From Candidatus Zixiibacteriota bacterium (lineage in GTDB: Bacteria > Zixibacteria > MSB-5A5 > GN15 > FEB-12): a DNA stretch of 64,000 nucleotides. The first letter of the stretch is position 1. Every line of letters starts with the position of its first letter. A program made the position numbers and the translations under genes. The DNA is taken from contig JAOUBJ010000018.1 in assembly GCA_029860345.1 (NCBI GenBank), positions 1 through 64,000 of the forward strand, read 5' to 3'. Positions 48,701 through 56,891 of this stretch are shown here, piece after piece. Below the pieces are notes generated by a model. It was not told where the DNA came from, ran no database searches, and was given only the letters and a program-made list of their open reading frames with translations.

Positions 48701-49182
48701 ACCCGGCTGGTGGCTATATCCCTGAAGAGCTGGACAGCTTGATGACCGCTCGCGAGGGATACGTCCTTTCGGATTCACTTGATGCCGATCTGCACTCGGT
48801 TATGACCTTCAGGTCCGGCTACACGCTTACCCCGACCAAGACGCTCTGGATCTTCAAATGTTTGATCACCAGTCGTTTGGGCTTTGCGGCGTTTATCGCC
48901 TCGGCTCAGGAGTGTCATACCTGGTATGCGGATAATCTGAAATCGCCGTCCTGCGGATGCTGCATCCCGCCGATCCGCGGTAACGTCGATTACGACGGTG
49001 CCGATGCCATTGACATCTCCGACCTCGTTTACCTGGTTGACTTCATGTTCACCGGTGGCCCGGCGCCGCCTTGCTTCGACGAAGCAGACATGAACGGCGA
49101 CCTGGCGATCGACATTTCCGATCTCGTCTGGCTGGTCGACTTCATGTTCACTGGTGGTCCGCCGCCGGTTGCATGTCCATAA
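45766..49182 (+). CDS. Exported propeller-like protein with C-terminal dockerin, paralogue 1
   Basis: 1,138 residues. Signal peptide 1-25 (ends AMSAQA). Residues about 60-600 are rich in repeated sheet motifs with Asp-box-like turns (SDDGGLTWDAARDL, SDDDLHIVWGSRFWPADANS), suggesting a sialidase-type beta-propeller; no catalytic set is evident. About 620-725 is an Ig or BACON-like sandwich (DKPLTIENPGNTATNFTM). About 730-1065 is a further unrecognised part with conserved cysteines. Residues 1071-1137 are a dockerin pair (DISDLVYLVDFMFTGGP, DISDLVWLVDFMFTGGP) after a CGCC motif. GAAAGGAG precedes the ATG. The protein at 49491 is a close paralogue along its whole length. Confidence 0.94.
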   Translation: MTRRISTILILSLLVVAFVAMSAQAVKSPEESPRVINPLVYRSLQYAFPDATNSGTLNANPATELGDGVSLGNAVSAAPPWPGVKLGDTYYDYQHNGRMTRMVDWGNDVAGGEGFMVHFEWMRLATEVTENRHYTYNAYYAGGGQAGTFLGQVKIQPDGEYAGYVSLDVTQDGRAVLGGHNNQGSGYQAHTYWDFGPGFAFFGMNRRVPDTTLAAGTGQDPNDSLKSAIWPSIRYHETPGKADPVTHVFTQVSEPGAGDAQAVIYFRKVGADDTGEWDFPPYVPDTVFDIAQDVACSETSGKVALTWIANRPDDGDCDTCSSQNGQNFVQWDNDIYYQISMNYGAPGSWLPRVNLTQKQDGVDGYRPYTDMQALITSDDDLHIVWGSRFWPADANSGGQAGLLRGRIFHWGENLGFVKATGNIRTAANLEWDQTTCNGGAWQLNGSKMNVGECDGKLYVIWTQFNDVANGIEEDCHNRAFGAGGDAFGSANGDLYMAVSDDGGLTWDAARDLTNTRTPHCDSATGAVGECRSEHWSSMNRIGTNLGGDMSGAVVVDPTGSYTGAYFLDVQYIGDPDPGGIVQDEGTWQQADVRWFRLPCVEPVPTPGWAPSWTEIDYPEYTKHGTQYDKPLTIENPGNTATNFTMALNEDVGPHSGWLSVSASLSAGTINSGAANTVSGTVTINAGGTINLPGTVVNLTGNMTATGNLIGSPYVFPINFFIVDTIVPPIFDTITTGCFSLVVSNMGNWGNQGAGHVNLDFFDFGDCDDLEDAEDTIPGDATVYAYDASPVICWPDGDSVICNWSIFGTTYISDEGFVPVGHTPVTPFLYGQDCEDPPNDLYYNEAYLSQFTTHDTGILIEKWWIAPDQSAQQGSNWIIQILKITVIDGQTHTDLNIGEAIDWDIPADSASRNRSGFSPAERLVYQQGSEYDEDPEECQENSDRYGGIELLEIREDDGGTVTESSDPYGAWSGSNALWVYPAGGYIPEELDSLMTAREGYVLSDSLDADLHSVMTFRSGYTLTPTKTLWIFKCLITSRLGFAAFIASAQECHTWYADNLKSPSCGCCIPPIRGNVDYDGADAIDISDLVYLVDFMFTGGPAPPCFDEADMNGDLAIDISDLVWLVDFMFTGGPPPVACP

Positions 49183-49183
49183 A

Positions 49184-49226
49184 AGGTTAGATCACACAGG
49201 ACCTATAAGGTCCTTCAGATAAACCT
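49184..49226 (+). other. Structured RNA element in the 3' UTR, copy 1
   Basis: Two bases after the stop codon: AGGTT (49184-49188) and ATC (49191-49193) pair with AACCT (49222-49226) and GAT (49218-49220), enclosing the hairpin GGACCT-ATA-AGGTCC (49199-49213). Copy 2 after the paralogue has the same outer stem and a hairpin of different sequence but identical shape. It is followed directly by an intrinsic terminator. Confidence 0.65.
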
Positions 49227-49229
49227 GAA

Positions 49230-49266
49230 GCCGCCCCCGTCATCTACGGGGGCGGCTTTCTTTTTT
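49230..49266 (+). terminator. Intrinsic terminator after paralogue 1
   Basis: Stem GCCGCCCCCGT (49230-49240) with ACGGGGGCGGC (49246-49256), loop CATCT, then TTTCTTTTTT. It is the best terminator in the window and recurs almost unchanged at 52949-52986. Confidence 0.92.
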
Positions 49267-49268
49267 GC

Positions 49269-49296
49269 TTGGAAAAACGCCAAACTTGACTATATT
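49269..49296 (+). promoter_or_regulatory. Promoter of the gene at 49491
   Basis: TTGGAA (49269-49274), 16 bases, TATATT (49291-49296). In the duplicated copy at 52989-53016 both boxes are retained while the spacer between them has changed at several positions, which supports a real promoter. It gives a leader of about 185 nt with hairpins GTGAG/CTCAC and CGGCAC/GTGCCG near its start. Confidence 0.55.
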
Positions 49297-49375
49297 TAAT
49301 AGTGAGTTCTCACGGATAGACCGCCGGCACGAACAATGGTGCCGAAATCACGGTTGAGAACATCCTCACTACGCA

Positions 49376-49433
49376 TTTGGGATTTCCATGCGTCTGCCGG
49401 TCGGTGCCCCACCCGATGCCGCTTCGCCCCAAG
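49376..49433 (+). promoter_or_regulatory. Folded leader element, copy 2
   Basis: Outer stem TTTGGG (49376-49381) with CCCAAG (49428-49433); inner hairpin TCGGTG with CACCCGA; conserved GATGCCGCTTCGC in between. Compared with copy 1 an A-T pair of the outer stem has become G-C and the inner hairpin sequence differs. A 16-residue reading frame also crosses it in phase with one in copy 1, but without a ribosome site in either. Confidence 0.45.
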
Positions 49434-49490
49434 GTTAGTCTTAGAAGCAGGAATAGATCGGGAATCATCTGTCTCGAAAGGAGTAATCGA

Positions 49491-52400
49491 ATGACAAAGA
49501 GAATTTCGACGATTCTGATCCTCTCCTTACTAGTGGTCGCTTTTGTGGCCCTGTCGGCTCAGGCCGTTAAATCGCCCGAAGAGTCGCCGCGGGTAATCAA
49601 CCCGCTGGTGTACAAGTCACTCCAGTACGCATTCCCGGACGCGACCAACTCAGGTACGCTCAACGCCAACCCGGCCACCGAGCTGGGCGATGGCGTCTCG
49701 CTGGGTAACTCAGTAAGTACCTCTCCGCCGTGGCCCGGTGTCAAGATTGGTGATACTTACTACGACTACCAGCATAACGGTCGTATGACCCGCATGGTAG
49801 ACTGGGGCAATGACGTAGCCGGCGGTGAAGGCTTCATGGTCCACTTTCTGTGGACGCGTTTGGCCACCGAAGTGACGGAAAACCGCCATTATGCCTACAA
49901 CGTCTACTACGCCGGCGGTGGCCAGGCCGGCACATTCCTCGGTCAGGTTAAGATTCAGCCCGACGGTGAATACGCCGGATATGTTTCTCTGGATGTCACT
50001 CAGGACGGCCGCGCCGTTCTCGGTGGTCACAACAACCAGGGTTCAGGTTACCAGCCTCATATTTACTGGGACTTCGGCCCCGGTTTCGGCTTCTTTGGTA
50101 TGAATCGTCGTGTACCGGACACTACTTTGGCCGCCGGTACCGCTCAGGATCCCAACGACTCCCTGAAGTCGGCTATCTGGCCGTCAATTCGCTATCATGA
50201 GACGCCGGGCAAGGCCGATCCGGTCACCCACGTCTTCACACAGGTTTCCGAACCGGGCGCCGGTGATGCACAGGCTATCATCTACTTCCGTAAGGTCGGT
50301 GAGAATGACACCGGCGAATGGGATTTCCCGCCATACGTTCCTGACACGGTGTTCGACATCGCGCAGGATGTGGCTTGCTCCGAGGTCACCGGCAAGGTCG
50401 CTCTGACCTGGATTGCCAACCGTCCCGACGACGGTGACTGCGACACCTGTTCCAGCCAGTCCGGCCAGAACTTTGTCCAGTGGGACAACGACATCTACTA
50501 TCAGATATCAAACAACTACGGCGCCCCGGGCTCCTGGCTGCCGCGTGTCAACCTGACTCAGAATCAGGATGGCGTCGATGGCCACCGCCCTTACACCGAC
50601 TTGCAGTCCCTGATCACTTCAGACGAAGACCTGCACATCGTGTGGGGTGCACGTTTCTGGCCGGCCGACGCCAACAGTGGCGGCCAGGCCGGTCTCTTGC
50701 GTGGCCGTGTTTTCCATTGGGGTGAGAATCTGGGCTTTGTGAAAGCTACCGGTAATATCCGTACCGCGGCCAATCTCGAATGGGACCAAACCACGTGTAA
50801 CGGTGGCGCCTGGCAGCTTAACGGCTCCAAGATGAACGTCTCAGAATGCGACGGCAAGTTGTATGTTCTTTGGACCCAGTTCAATGATGTCGTCAACGGT
50901 ATCGAAGAAGACTGTCACAACCGCGCCTTCGGTGCCGGTGGTGATGCCTTCGGTTCGGCCAACGGCGACCTCTATATGGCCGTCTCCGACGACGGTGGTC
51001 TCACCTGGGATATCCCTCGCAATCTGACCAACACCCGCACACCGCACTGCGACTCTGCGACCGGCGCGGTTGGCGAGTGCCGTAGTGAGCACTGGTCCTC
51101 CATGAATCGTCATGGTACCAATCTGGGCGGTGACATGAGCAGTGCTGAAGTTGTCGATCCTACCGGCAGCTACACCGGCGCTTACTTCCTCGATGTACAG
51201 TACATCGGCGATCCCGATCCCGGTGGTATCGTGCAGGACGAAGGCACCTGGCAACAAGCCGACGTGCGTTGGTTCCGTCTGCCTTGTGTCGAGCCGGTTC
51301 CGACCTCTTGCTGGTGTCCCAGCGGCTGGACCGGCATCGACTATCCTGAGTACACCAAACATGGTACTCAGTACGACAAGCCGCTGACTGTCGAGAACTT
51401 CGGTAACGTGCCTGCCAACTTTGAAACACAGTTGAACGAAGATCCTGGCCCTTACTCCGGTTGGCTGTCCGTTTCTCCTTCACTTGAGTCTGGAACCATC
51501 AACTCAGGCGCCAATAACACCATTAGCGGTACTGTTACCATCAACGAAGGTGGTACAATCAACGCTCCCGGTACGATTGTGAACCTGACGGGTAACATGA
51601 CTGTCACCGGTAACATGAACGGCTCGCCCTATGTGTTCCCGATCAACTTCTTCATCGTTGACACAATCGTGCCGCCGGTATTCGACACAATTACCACCGG
51701 TTGTTTCTCGCTGGTCGTATCCAACATGGGTAACTGGGGTAACCAGGGCGCCGGTCATGTCAATCTTGACTTCTTTGACTTTGGTGACTGCGACGACCTG
51801 GAAGCTGCTGAGGATACTATCCCCGGCGACGCCACGGTCTATGCCTACGACGCCTCCCCGGTCATCTGCTGGCCGGACGGTGACTCGGTCATCTGCAACT
51901 GGTCGATCTTCGGTACCACTTATATTTCCGACGAAGGCTTCGTGCCGGTCGGTCACCTTGCGTCGGTGCCGTTCTTCCGCGGCATGTCCTGCGACTCCAT
52001 ACCAGAGTCTCTTTTCATCGACGATACCTACTTTTCTGAGTTCACAACTCATGACACCGGTATCCTGATCGAGAAGTGGTGGGTACATCCGGATCAAAGC
52101 GCTTCCCAGGGCTCCAATTTCATAATTCAGATCCTGCGGATCACCGTGCTTGACAGTACGACGCATACCGATCTGAACATCGGTGAAGCCATCGACTGGG
52201 ATATCCCGGCCGACACTGCATCGCGCAACCGTTCCGGCTTTGAGGCCGGCGAGCGGCTGGTCTACCTACAGGGTTCTGAGTACAATGAAGACCCCGAAGA
52301 GTGTCAGGAGAACTCAGACCGCTACGGTGGTATTGAGCTTCTCAGGACAATGGAGATCGATGGAGTTGATACTACCGAGAGCTCCGATCCTTACGGCGCC

Positions 52401-52901
52401 TGGTCCGGTAGTAACGCCCTTTGGGTCTACCCGGCCGGTGGCTTTATCCCGGAACAGTTAGACAGCTTGATGACCGCTCGCGAGGGATATGTCCTTTCGG
52501 ATTCACTCGATGCCGATCTGCACTCGGTTATGACCTTCAAATCCGGCTACACGCTTACCCCGACCACAACGCTCTGGGTTTTCAAATGTTTGATCACCAG
52601 TCGTTTGGGCTTTGCGGCCTTTATCGCCTCGGCGCAGGAGTGTCATGATTATTTTGATGAATACGTGCCCAAGCCGACTTGTAGTTGCTGCGTAGGCATT
52701 CGCGGTGACCTTAACGGTGACGGTAGGATCGACATCTCCGATCTCGTCTGGTTAGTGGACTGGATGTTCACTGGTGGACCGCCGCCGCCCTGCCTCGAAC
52801 AAGCCGATGTAAACGCCGACGGCGTGATCGATATTTCCGATCTCGTCTGGCTGGTCGACTTCATGTTCACTGGTGGTCCGCCGCCGATCCCATGTCCGTA
52901 G
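49491..52901 (+). CDS. Exported propeller-like protein with C-terminal dockerin, paralogue 2
   Basis: 1,136 residues. Same layout as the protein at 45766: signal peptide 1-25 (ALSAQA), propeller-like part, sandwich, cysteine-bearing part and dockerin pair at about 1070-1135 (DISDLVWLVDWMFTGGP, DISDLVWLVDFMFTGGP). I choose ATG 49491, which has GAAAGGAG upstream and gives the same N-terminus as the paralogue; a longer open frame back to 49377 runs through the leader. The two proteins differ most where the propeller meets the sandwich (a CWCPSGW motif here) and in about 60 residues after GFVPVGH, which may mark a binding surface. It arose by a tandem duplication including flanking control DNA. 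Confidence 0.94.
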   Translation: MTKRISTILILSLLVVAFVALSAQAVKSPEESPRVINPLVYKSLQYAFPDATNSGTLNANPATELGDGVSLGNSVSTSPPWPGVKIGDTYYDYQHNGRMTRMVDWGNDVAGGEGFMVHFLWTRLATEVTENRHYAYNVYYAGGGQAGTFLGQVKIQPDGEYAGYVSLDVTQDGRAVLGGHNNQGSGYQPHIYWDFGPGFGFFGMNRRVPDTTLAAGTAQDPNDSLKSAIWPSIRYHETPGKADPVTHVFTQVSEPGAGDAQAIIYFRKVGENDTGEWDFPPYVPDTVFDIAQDVACSEVTGKVALTWIANRPDDGDCDTCSSQSGQNFVQWDNDIYYQISNNYGAPGSWLPRVNLTQNQDGVDGHRPYTDLQSLITSDEDLHIVWGARFWPADANSGGQAGLLRGRVFHWGENLGFVKATGNIRTAANLEWDQTTCNGGAWQLNGSKMNVSECDGKLYVLWTQFNDVVNGIEEDCHNRAFGAGGDAFGSANGDLYMAVSDDGGLTWDIPRNLTNTRTPHCDSATGAVGECRSEHWSSMNRHGTNLGGDMSSAEVVDPTGSYTGAYFLDVQYIGDPDPGGIVQDEGTWQQADVRWFRLPCVEPVPTSCWCPSGWTGIDYPEYTKHGTQYDKPLTVENFGNVPANFETQLNEDPGPYSGWLSVSPSLESGTINSGANNTISGTVTINEGGTINAPGTIVNLTGNMTVTGNMNGSPYVFPINFFIVDTIVPPVFDTITTGCFSLVVSNMGNWGNQGAGHVNLDFFDFGDCDDLEAAEDTIPGDATVYAYDASPVICWPDGDSVICNWSIFGTTYISDEGFVPVGHLASVPFFRGMSCDSIPESLFIDDTYFSEFTTHDTGILIEKWWVHPDQSASQGSNFIIQILRITVLDSTTHTDLNIGEAIDWDIPADTASRNRSGFEAGERLVYLQGSEYNEDPEECQENSDRYGGIELLRTMEIDGVDTTESSDPYGAWSGSNALWVYPAGGFIPEQLDSLMTAREGYVLSDSLDADLHSVMTFKSGYTLTPTTTLWVFKCLITSRLGFAAFIASAQECHDYFDEYVPKPTCSCCVGIRGDLNGDGRIDISDLVWLVDWMFTGGPPPPCLEQADVNADGVIDISDLVWLVDFMFTGGPPPIPCP

Positions 52902-52902
52902 C

Positions 52903-52945
52903 AGGTTAGATCATCCAGAGTCTAAAAGACTCATTAGATAAACCT
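52903..52945 (+). other. Structured RNA element in the 3' UTR, copy 2
   Basis: AGGTT (52903-52907) and ATC (52910-52912) pair with AACCT (52941-52945) and GAT (52937-52939); inside is GAGTCT-AAA-AGACTC (52918-52932). Against copy 1, three successive pairs of the inner stem changed on both sides (G-C to A-T, A-T to G-C, C-G to T-A), so pairing rather than sequence is kept. Confidence 0.65.
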
Positions 52946-52948
52946 GAA

Positions 52949-52986
52949 GCCGCCCCCGTCATCTACGGGGGTGGCTTTCCTTTTTT
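52949..52986 (+). terminator. Intrinsic terminator after paralogue 2
   Basis: Stem GCCGCCCCCGT (52949-52959) with ACGGGGGTGGC (52965-52975), loop CATCT, T-rich tail. One C-G pair has become a G-U pair compared with the copy at 49230. Confidence 0.9.
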
Positions 52987-52988
52987 GC

Positions 52989-53016
52989 TTGGAAAAACGC
53001 CAGATTTAGCTATATT
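52989..53016 (+). promoter_or_regulatory. Promoter of the protease gene at 53302
   Basis: TTGGAA (52989-52994), 16 bases, TATATT (53011-53016), a duplicate of the promoter at 49269-49296. It leaves a leader of about 280 nt. Similarity to the other leader stops near 53085; the rest, to 53301, shows no further signal. This accounts for the 400-nt gap. Confidence 0.55.
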
Positions 53017-53301
53017 CAACAGTGTGTTCTCACTGATAGACCGCCAGCACGGATAATGGTGCCGAGCAAACAGTTAGTAACGTCTTTTTTCTGTAAAACG
53101 GCACTGAACACGGAATTAGAAAGTTCGTTGGACCTGTCCGGGCGGTCAGAGAATCGGAAGACAAGCCCCAAATGATACTTGCGTTTGAAGACACGCCTGT
53201 ATAATCAACGTTAACTTTTCGATCCAATTGGACGTTATTCTAAATGGACGATCGAGTGAATGAACAAGAGAATCATAGGTGAAATAGGAGTAGGTAGCAA
53301 G

Positions 53302-55692
53302 ATGACAAACAGATGGACAAAGGTGCTCTTTGGTCCGCTTCTTCTGACAGCGGCGCTGTGGGCTATGCCGACTGATGGACATAGCGTGATAAGCCAGAGC
53401 GGGAATACCCCCAAACCCTACATAATCGAGGGTAAGGTGACGGTTGTCTTCGAAGAAGGCGTCGACCTCTCTCGGCTCAACAAGGGTTTCGGTCGAGTGA
53501 GTTTTGCTCTGGGCAGTCTCGATCCGATTCTGGATCAGTTTTCGGTCACCGAAGCCCATGAGATTTTCCCCGGCTCCAAGCCGCGAGAGATAAACTCAGG
53601 CTTGCCGGATTACACCCGGTTTTATGAGTTATCCTTTCCGGAGGAGACACCTGTCCGCGAAGTTGTGGATGCCTTGCTGCAAAACCCGAATGTTAGAACG
53701 GCCGAGCCGGTCTGGGCCATGCCGTTGGCAGTCACACCCGACGATCCGCAATTCAACAGTCAATGGCACATGACCTCGCTGAACGTCAATGTCCGGGCCG
53801 CCTGGGACCGGGAGGCCGGCTCTGATTCTATTATCGTGGCCGATGTCGATTCCGGCGTTAACTATAACCACTCGGACCTCAGAGACAACATCTGGGTCAA
53901 CCCGGGTGAGGATATCGACGGCGACGGCGTACCTTACGATATCGATGATCTCAACGGTATCGACGACGACGGCAATGGTACCGTCGACGATCTGATCGGC
54001 TACGACTTTCTCACCGGTATCGGCAGTGCCGCAGCCTACGAAGATAATCACACGCCGGACCCCGACCCACAAGATCGTAATGGTCACGGCACCCATGTCG
54101 GCGGCATCATGGCCGAAGTCACCAACAACGGCGTTAACGGCTCAGGCATGGCCGGTGGCTGGTTGGGCGGTAACCGCGCCTATCGCGGCGTGCGCATTAT
54201 GTGCCTCCGGGTCGGCGCCACCGGCTCCGACGGTAACGGTTACGTTAACTCCAACAACTGCGGCACCGCCCTCCAGTATGCTGCGCGCAACGGCGCCAAG
54301 ATTGCAAACGCCAGTTGGGGTTCCTCCGGTACCACTACTATGAACGCAGCCATGCAGCTCTGCGATTCGGCCGGTATGACGGTGACTCACGCCGCCGGCA
54401 ACGACAACATCGATCAGCCCGACTATATGGATTACGATCCTTTCGGTTTCGAGGTGTTGTCGGTAGCTTCAGTCGAAAGCAACGACTGCAAAACCGGCTT
54501 CTCCAACTTTGGTTACTGGGTTGATATCTCAGGTTACGGCTCAGCCATCCTTTCCACTGCGTCCAACAGCAATGCCGCACCCATTATGGCCACTTACTGG
54601 GGTACGTCGATGGCTTCACCTCATGTTGCGGGTCTGGCTGCCTTGATACGCTCCCAGATGCCCAGCCTGACCAAGTACCAGGTGGACTCGATAATTATCA
54701 ACACCGCCCACGACGTATATGCCGGATCATGCAACTCAAGCTACATAGCCAAGCTCGGCTCCGGACGAATCGACGCCGAAGCAGCCATGGCCGGACTGGC
54801 CTGCGCCCTGTTTACCTCCGATGTGGATCAAGGCGAAGCGCCGCTGACCGTCAATTTCAGCGATCAGTCGCCGTACTCACCTACCTCATGGGATTGGAGC
54901 TTCGGCACCGGTGATATATCTTCGGATCAAAACCCCACATACGTTTACAACGACCCGGGTGTTTACGATGTCTCTCTGATCGTCGACGACACCAGCTCCC
55001 TTGGACCGGGTGAGGAACACTTGACCAATTACATCTGGGTCACGGCCGATACCGTCGACATTGCCGATGTGGTGGCCCCAGCCGGCTTCCAGGCGGTTCT
55101 ACCGGTCTACATGCACAATACCGCCCAGATCAAGGAAATCCAGTTCAGTTTCTACATGGAAAACACGCTGGGTGTTACTTTCGACAGTATTTCGACGGAA
55201 GGTCTTCGCACCGCATATTTTGAGAGCATCACCAACAACTCGCTGGTGACAAACAAAAAATACGGTTTCCTTTTGAAGACAGATGATCCGGCCAGCGGTG
55301 GCTCCAACTACCTACAGCCCGATACCGGAGCCATCCTTAACATCTTTTTCAACGTGCCTCCCAGCGCTACGGGCGGCGAGGTAATGGCTGTGGACTCGAT
55401 AACCGCCTCCGGCAAGCGGCCGCGCTATGAAGCCCTCTGGGGCGAGTTGGTTCCGGTTTTCAGCGCCGGTTCTATCGAAATCCAAGGCTGCATTCGCGGA
55501 GATGTAGACTGCTCCGGCGGCGACATCAACATCGCCGATCTGGTTTACCTGGTGGATTTCATGTTTAACGCCGGCCCAGCCCCCGATCCGTATTTTGTGG
55601 GGAACATCGACGGCCTGCTGTTGATCGACATCGCCGATTTGGTCTATATGGTCGACTTTATGTTCAACAGTGGCCCCCCGCCACCTCCGTGA
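53302..55692 (+). CDS. Subtilisin-like serine protease with PKD, cohesin-like domain and dockerin
   Basis: 796 residues from ATG 53302, which gives a compact signal peptide (about 1-27); ATG 53260 would add 14 residues with a poorer ribosome site. A fervidolysin-like prodomain spans about 40-145. The S8 catalytic domain (about 150-505) has the full triad: D183 in VADVDSGV, H262 in NGHGTHVGG, S436 in GTSMASPHVAG, and an Asp-rich calcium loop (DIDGDGVPYDIDDLNGIDDD). A PKD domain follows at about 510-590, a cohesin-like sandwich at 600-720 and a dockerin pair at 730-796 (NIADLVYLVDFMF, DIADLVYMVDFMF). It is likely secreted, tethered by its dockerin, and could process neighbouring exported proteins or feed on protein. 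Confidence 0.95.
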   Translation: MTNRWTKVLFGPLLLTAALWAMPTDGHSVISQSGNTPKPYIIEGKVTVVFEEGVDLSRLNKGFGRVSFALGSLDPILDQFSVTEAHEIFPGSKPREINSGLPDYTRFYELSFPEETPVREVVDALLQNPNVRTAEPVWAMPLAVTPDDPQFNSQWHMTSLNVNVRAAWDREAGSDSIIVADVDSGVNYNHSDLRDNIWVNPGEDIDGDGVPYDIDDLNGIDDDGNGTVDDLIGYDFLTGIGSAAAYEDNHTPDPDPQDRNGHGTHVGGIMAEVTNNGVNGSGMAGGWLGGNRAYRGVRIMCLRVGATGSDGNGYVNSNNCGTALQYAARNGAKIANASWGSSGTTTMNAAMQLCDSAGMTVTHAAGNDNIDQPDYMDYDPFGFEVLSVASVESNDCKTGFSNFGYWVDISGYGSAILSTASNSNAAPIMATYWGTSMASPHVAGLAALIRSQMPSLTKYQVDSIIINTAHDVYAGSCNSSYIAKLGSGRIDAEAAMAGLACALFTSDVDQGEAPLTVNFSDQSPYSPTSWDWSFGTGDISSDQNPTYVYNDPGVYDVSLIVDDTSSLGPGEEHLTNYIWVTADTVDIADVVAPAGFQAVLPVYMHNTAQIKEIQFSFYMENTLGVTFDSISTEGLRTAYFESITNNSLVTNKKYGFLLKTDDPASGGSNYLQPDTGAILNIFFNVPPSATGGEVMAVDSITASGKRPRYEALWGELVPVFSAGSIEIQGCIRGDVDCSGGDINIADLVYLVDFMFNAGPAPDPYFVGNIDGLLLIDIADLVYMVDFMFNSGPPPPP

Positions 55693-55714
55693 TCGACTAT
55701 CTGAGATAACTCCA

Positions 55715-55741
55715 GGGCGGGCCTAAGGCCCGCCCTTTTTT
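55715..55741 (+). terminator. Intrinsic terminator after the protease gene
   Basis: Stem GGGCGGGCC (55715-55723), loop TAA, GGCCCGCCC (55727-55735), followed by six T. Confidence 0.92.
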
Positions 55742-55777
55742 CATGCTTAGTTTTTTGCTCGCAGCTACCAATTTTTA

Positions 55778-55806
55778 TTGACTCCGATCAGCCAAATTCC
55801 TATCAT
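55778..55806 (+). promoter_or_regulatory. Promoter of the gene at 55959
   Basis: TTGACT (55778-55783), 17 bases, TATCAT (55801-55806), five of six matches in both boxes. The leader would be about 145 nt. Confidence 0.6.
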
Positions 55807-55958
55807 GCGACCAGTTATGGTTCGTATTTTAGGGTGGAATGCGAGATTGTACCTGGTGAACGAGGAGGTGATTGGACAAATAGAGCGGTAAATTCGTCAT
55901 GTACTGTGTTGAGACTTTAGGACTTGAAAAACATATATATCTGTTCGGAGGATAGTAA

Positions 55959-56867
55959 ATGATATCGAAAGTACTCTTGCTGGTCGGAGCGTCACTGTTG
56001 TGCACAGGAATAGCGATGGGACAATCCGGCAACATCACCGTTGATCTTGTAACCGGACTGCAGGGGTCGTCAGCCGACACCCTGGCTCTCGGCGGTGAGG
56101 CGACGTTCTACATCAGAGTGAACAACAATACCGGCTTCGCTTTAGATGGAATCACCAACGGCTACAGAGTTTATTCAGACGACGGCGCCAATTGGGACAC
56201 GGTGAAGACGGCTTCGCTGGGAACGATTACAGCGGCCATGTTCGACGGCAGTTCTGGATTGCAGATGTATCCAAATGACCAGGCCGGTCAGGTGAACGGA
56301 AGCATTTCCGACACCGTCGGCTTTGGTGGATTCAGGTTCTTCTCAGCTGGCTTGCCCGCGGGCTTCGATGACACCGCCTACACAATTACGATCGGTCCTA
56401 TCGGGGGGGGATCTATTGTGAACACGACAACTATCTGTGTCGATTCCGCCTATTATGGATCGGCAGGCACATGGAAATGGGCGGCCGCCGGTGGCAATGA
56501 CTTCTTCCCGGCCTGGGGCGGTCCTTATTGCTACTTTGTCGAGCCTGACCCGGCCGATGTTAAGGTGACCGACGATAACAGCCTCCCCACCACCTTTTCA
56601 CTCGGACAAAATTATCCCAACCCGTTCAACCCGAGCAGCAGTATTGCATTCGATCTCCCAATCGTTACTCATGTGCGGCTGACCGTATACAATGTGTTGG
56701 GGCAAGAAGTCACCACGTTGGTCGACGAGAAACTCGGACAAGGAAGTTATGAGGCAGAGTGGAACGGTCGTTCATCCTCCGGCAACCATGTCTCCTCGGG
56801 CATCTACTTCTATCGCCTACATACCGAACAGTTCACACAGACCAAGAAAATGGTTTTGCTGAAGTAG
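55959..56867 (+). CDS. Small exported protein: GITNG-type domain plus sorting domain
   Basis: 302 residues. Signal peptide 1-21 (ends GIAMGQ). Residues about 22-190 are the domain shared with the proteins at 14245 and 57071: LVTGLQG, LDGITNGYRVYSDDGANW, DTVGFGGFRFF, AGFDDTAYTITIGPIGGG, CVDSAYYGSAGTWKWA. Residues 212-302 are the sorting domain (LGQNYPNPFNPSSSIAFDLP to TKKMVLLK). It is the minimal form of this family in the window, so the shared domain can stand alone as cargo. Strong promoter, CGGAGG ribosome site and its own terminator indicate an independent, well-expressed unit. Function unknown. Confidence 0.92.
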   Translation: MISKVLLLVGASLLCTGIAMGQSGNITVDLVTGLQGSSADTLALGGEATFYIRVNNNTGFALDGITNGYRVYSDDGANWDTVKTASLGTITAAMFDGSSGLQMYPNDQAGQVNGSISDTVGFGGFRFFSAGLPAGFDDTAYTITIGPIGGGSIVNTTTICVDSAYYGSAGTWKWAAAGGNDFFPAWGGPYCYFVEPDPADVKVTDDNSLPTTFSLGQNYPNPFNPSSSIAFDLPIVTHVRLTVYNVLGQEVTTLVDEKLGQGSYEAEWNGRSSSGNHVSSGIYFYRLHTEQFTQTKKMVLLK

Positions 56868-56891
56868 ACAGGCTCTTTTACGGCGAATCAC

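Noticed and set aside
49377-49490. N-terminal extension of paralogue 2 back to 49377
   Set aside because: The frame runs through the conserved leader and has no ribosome site. ATG 49491 has one and matches the start of paralogue 1.
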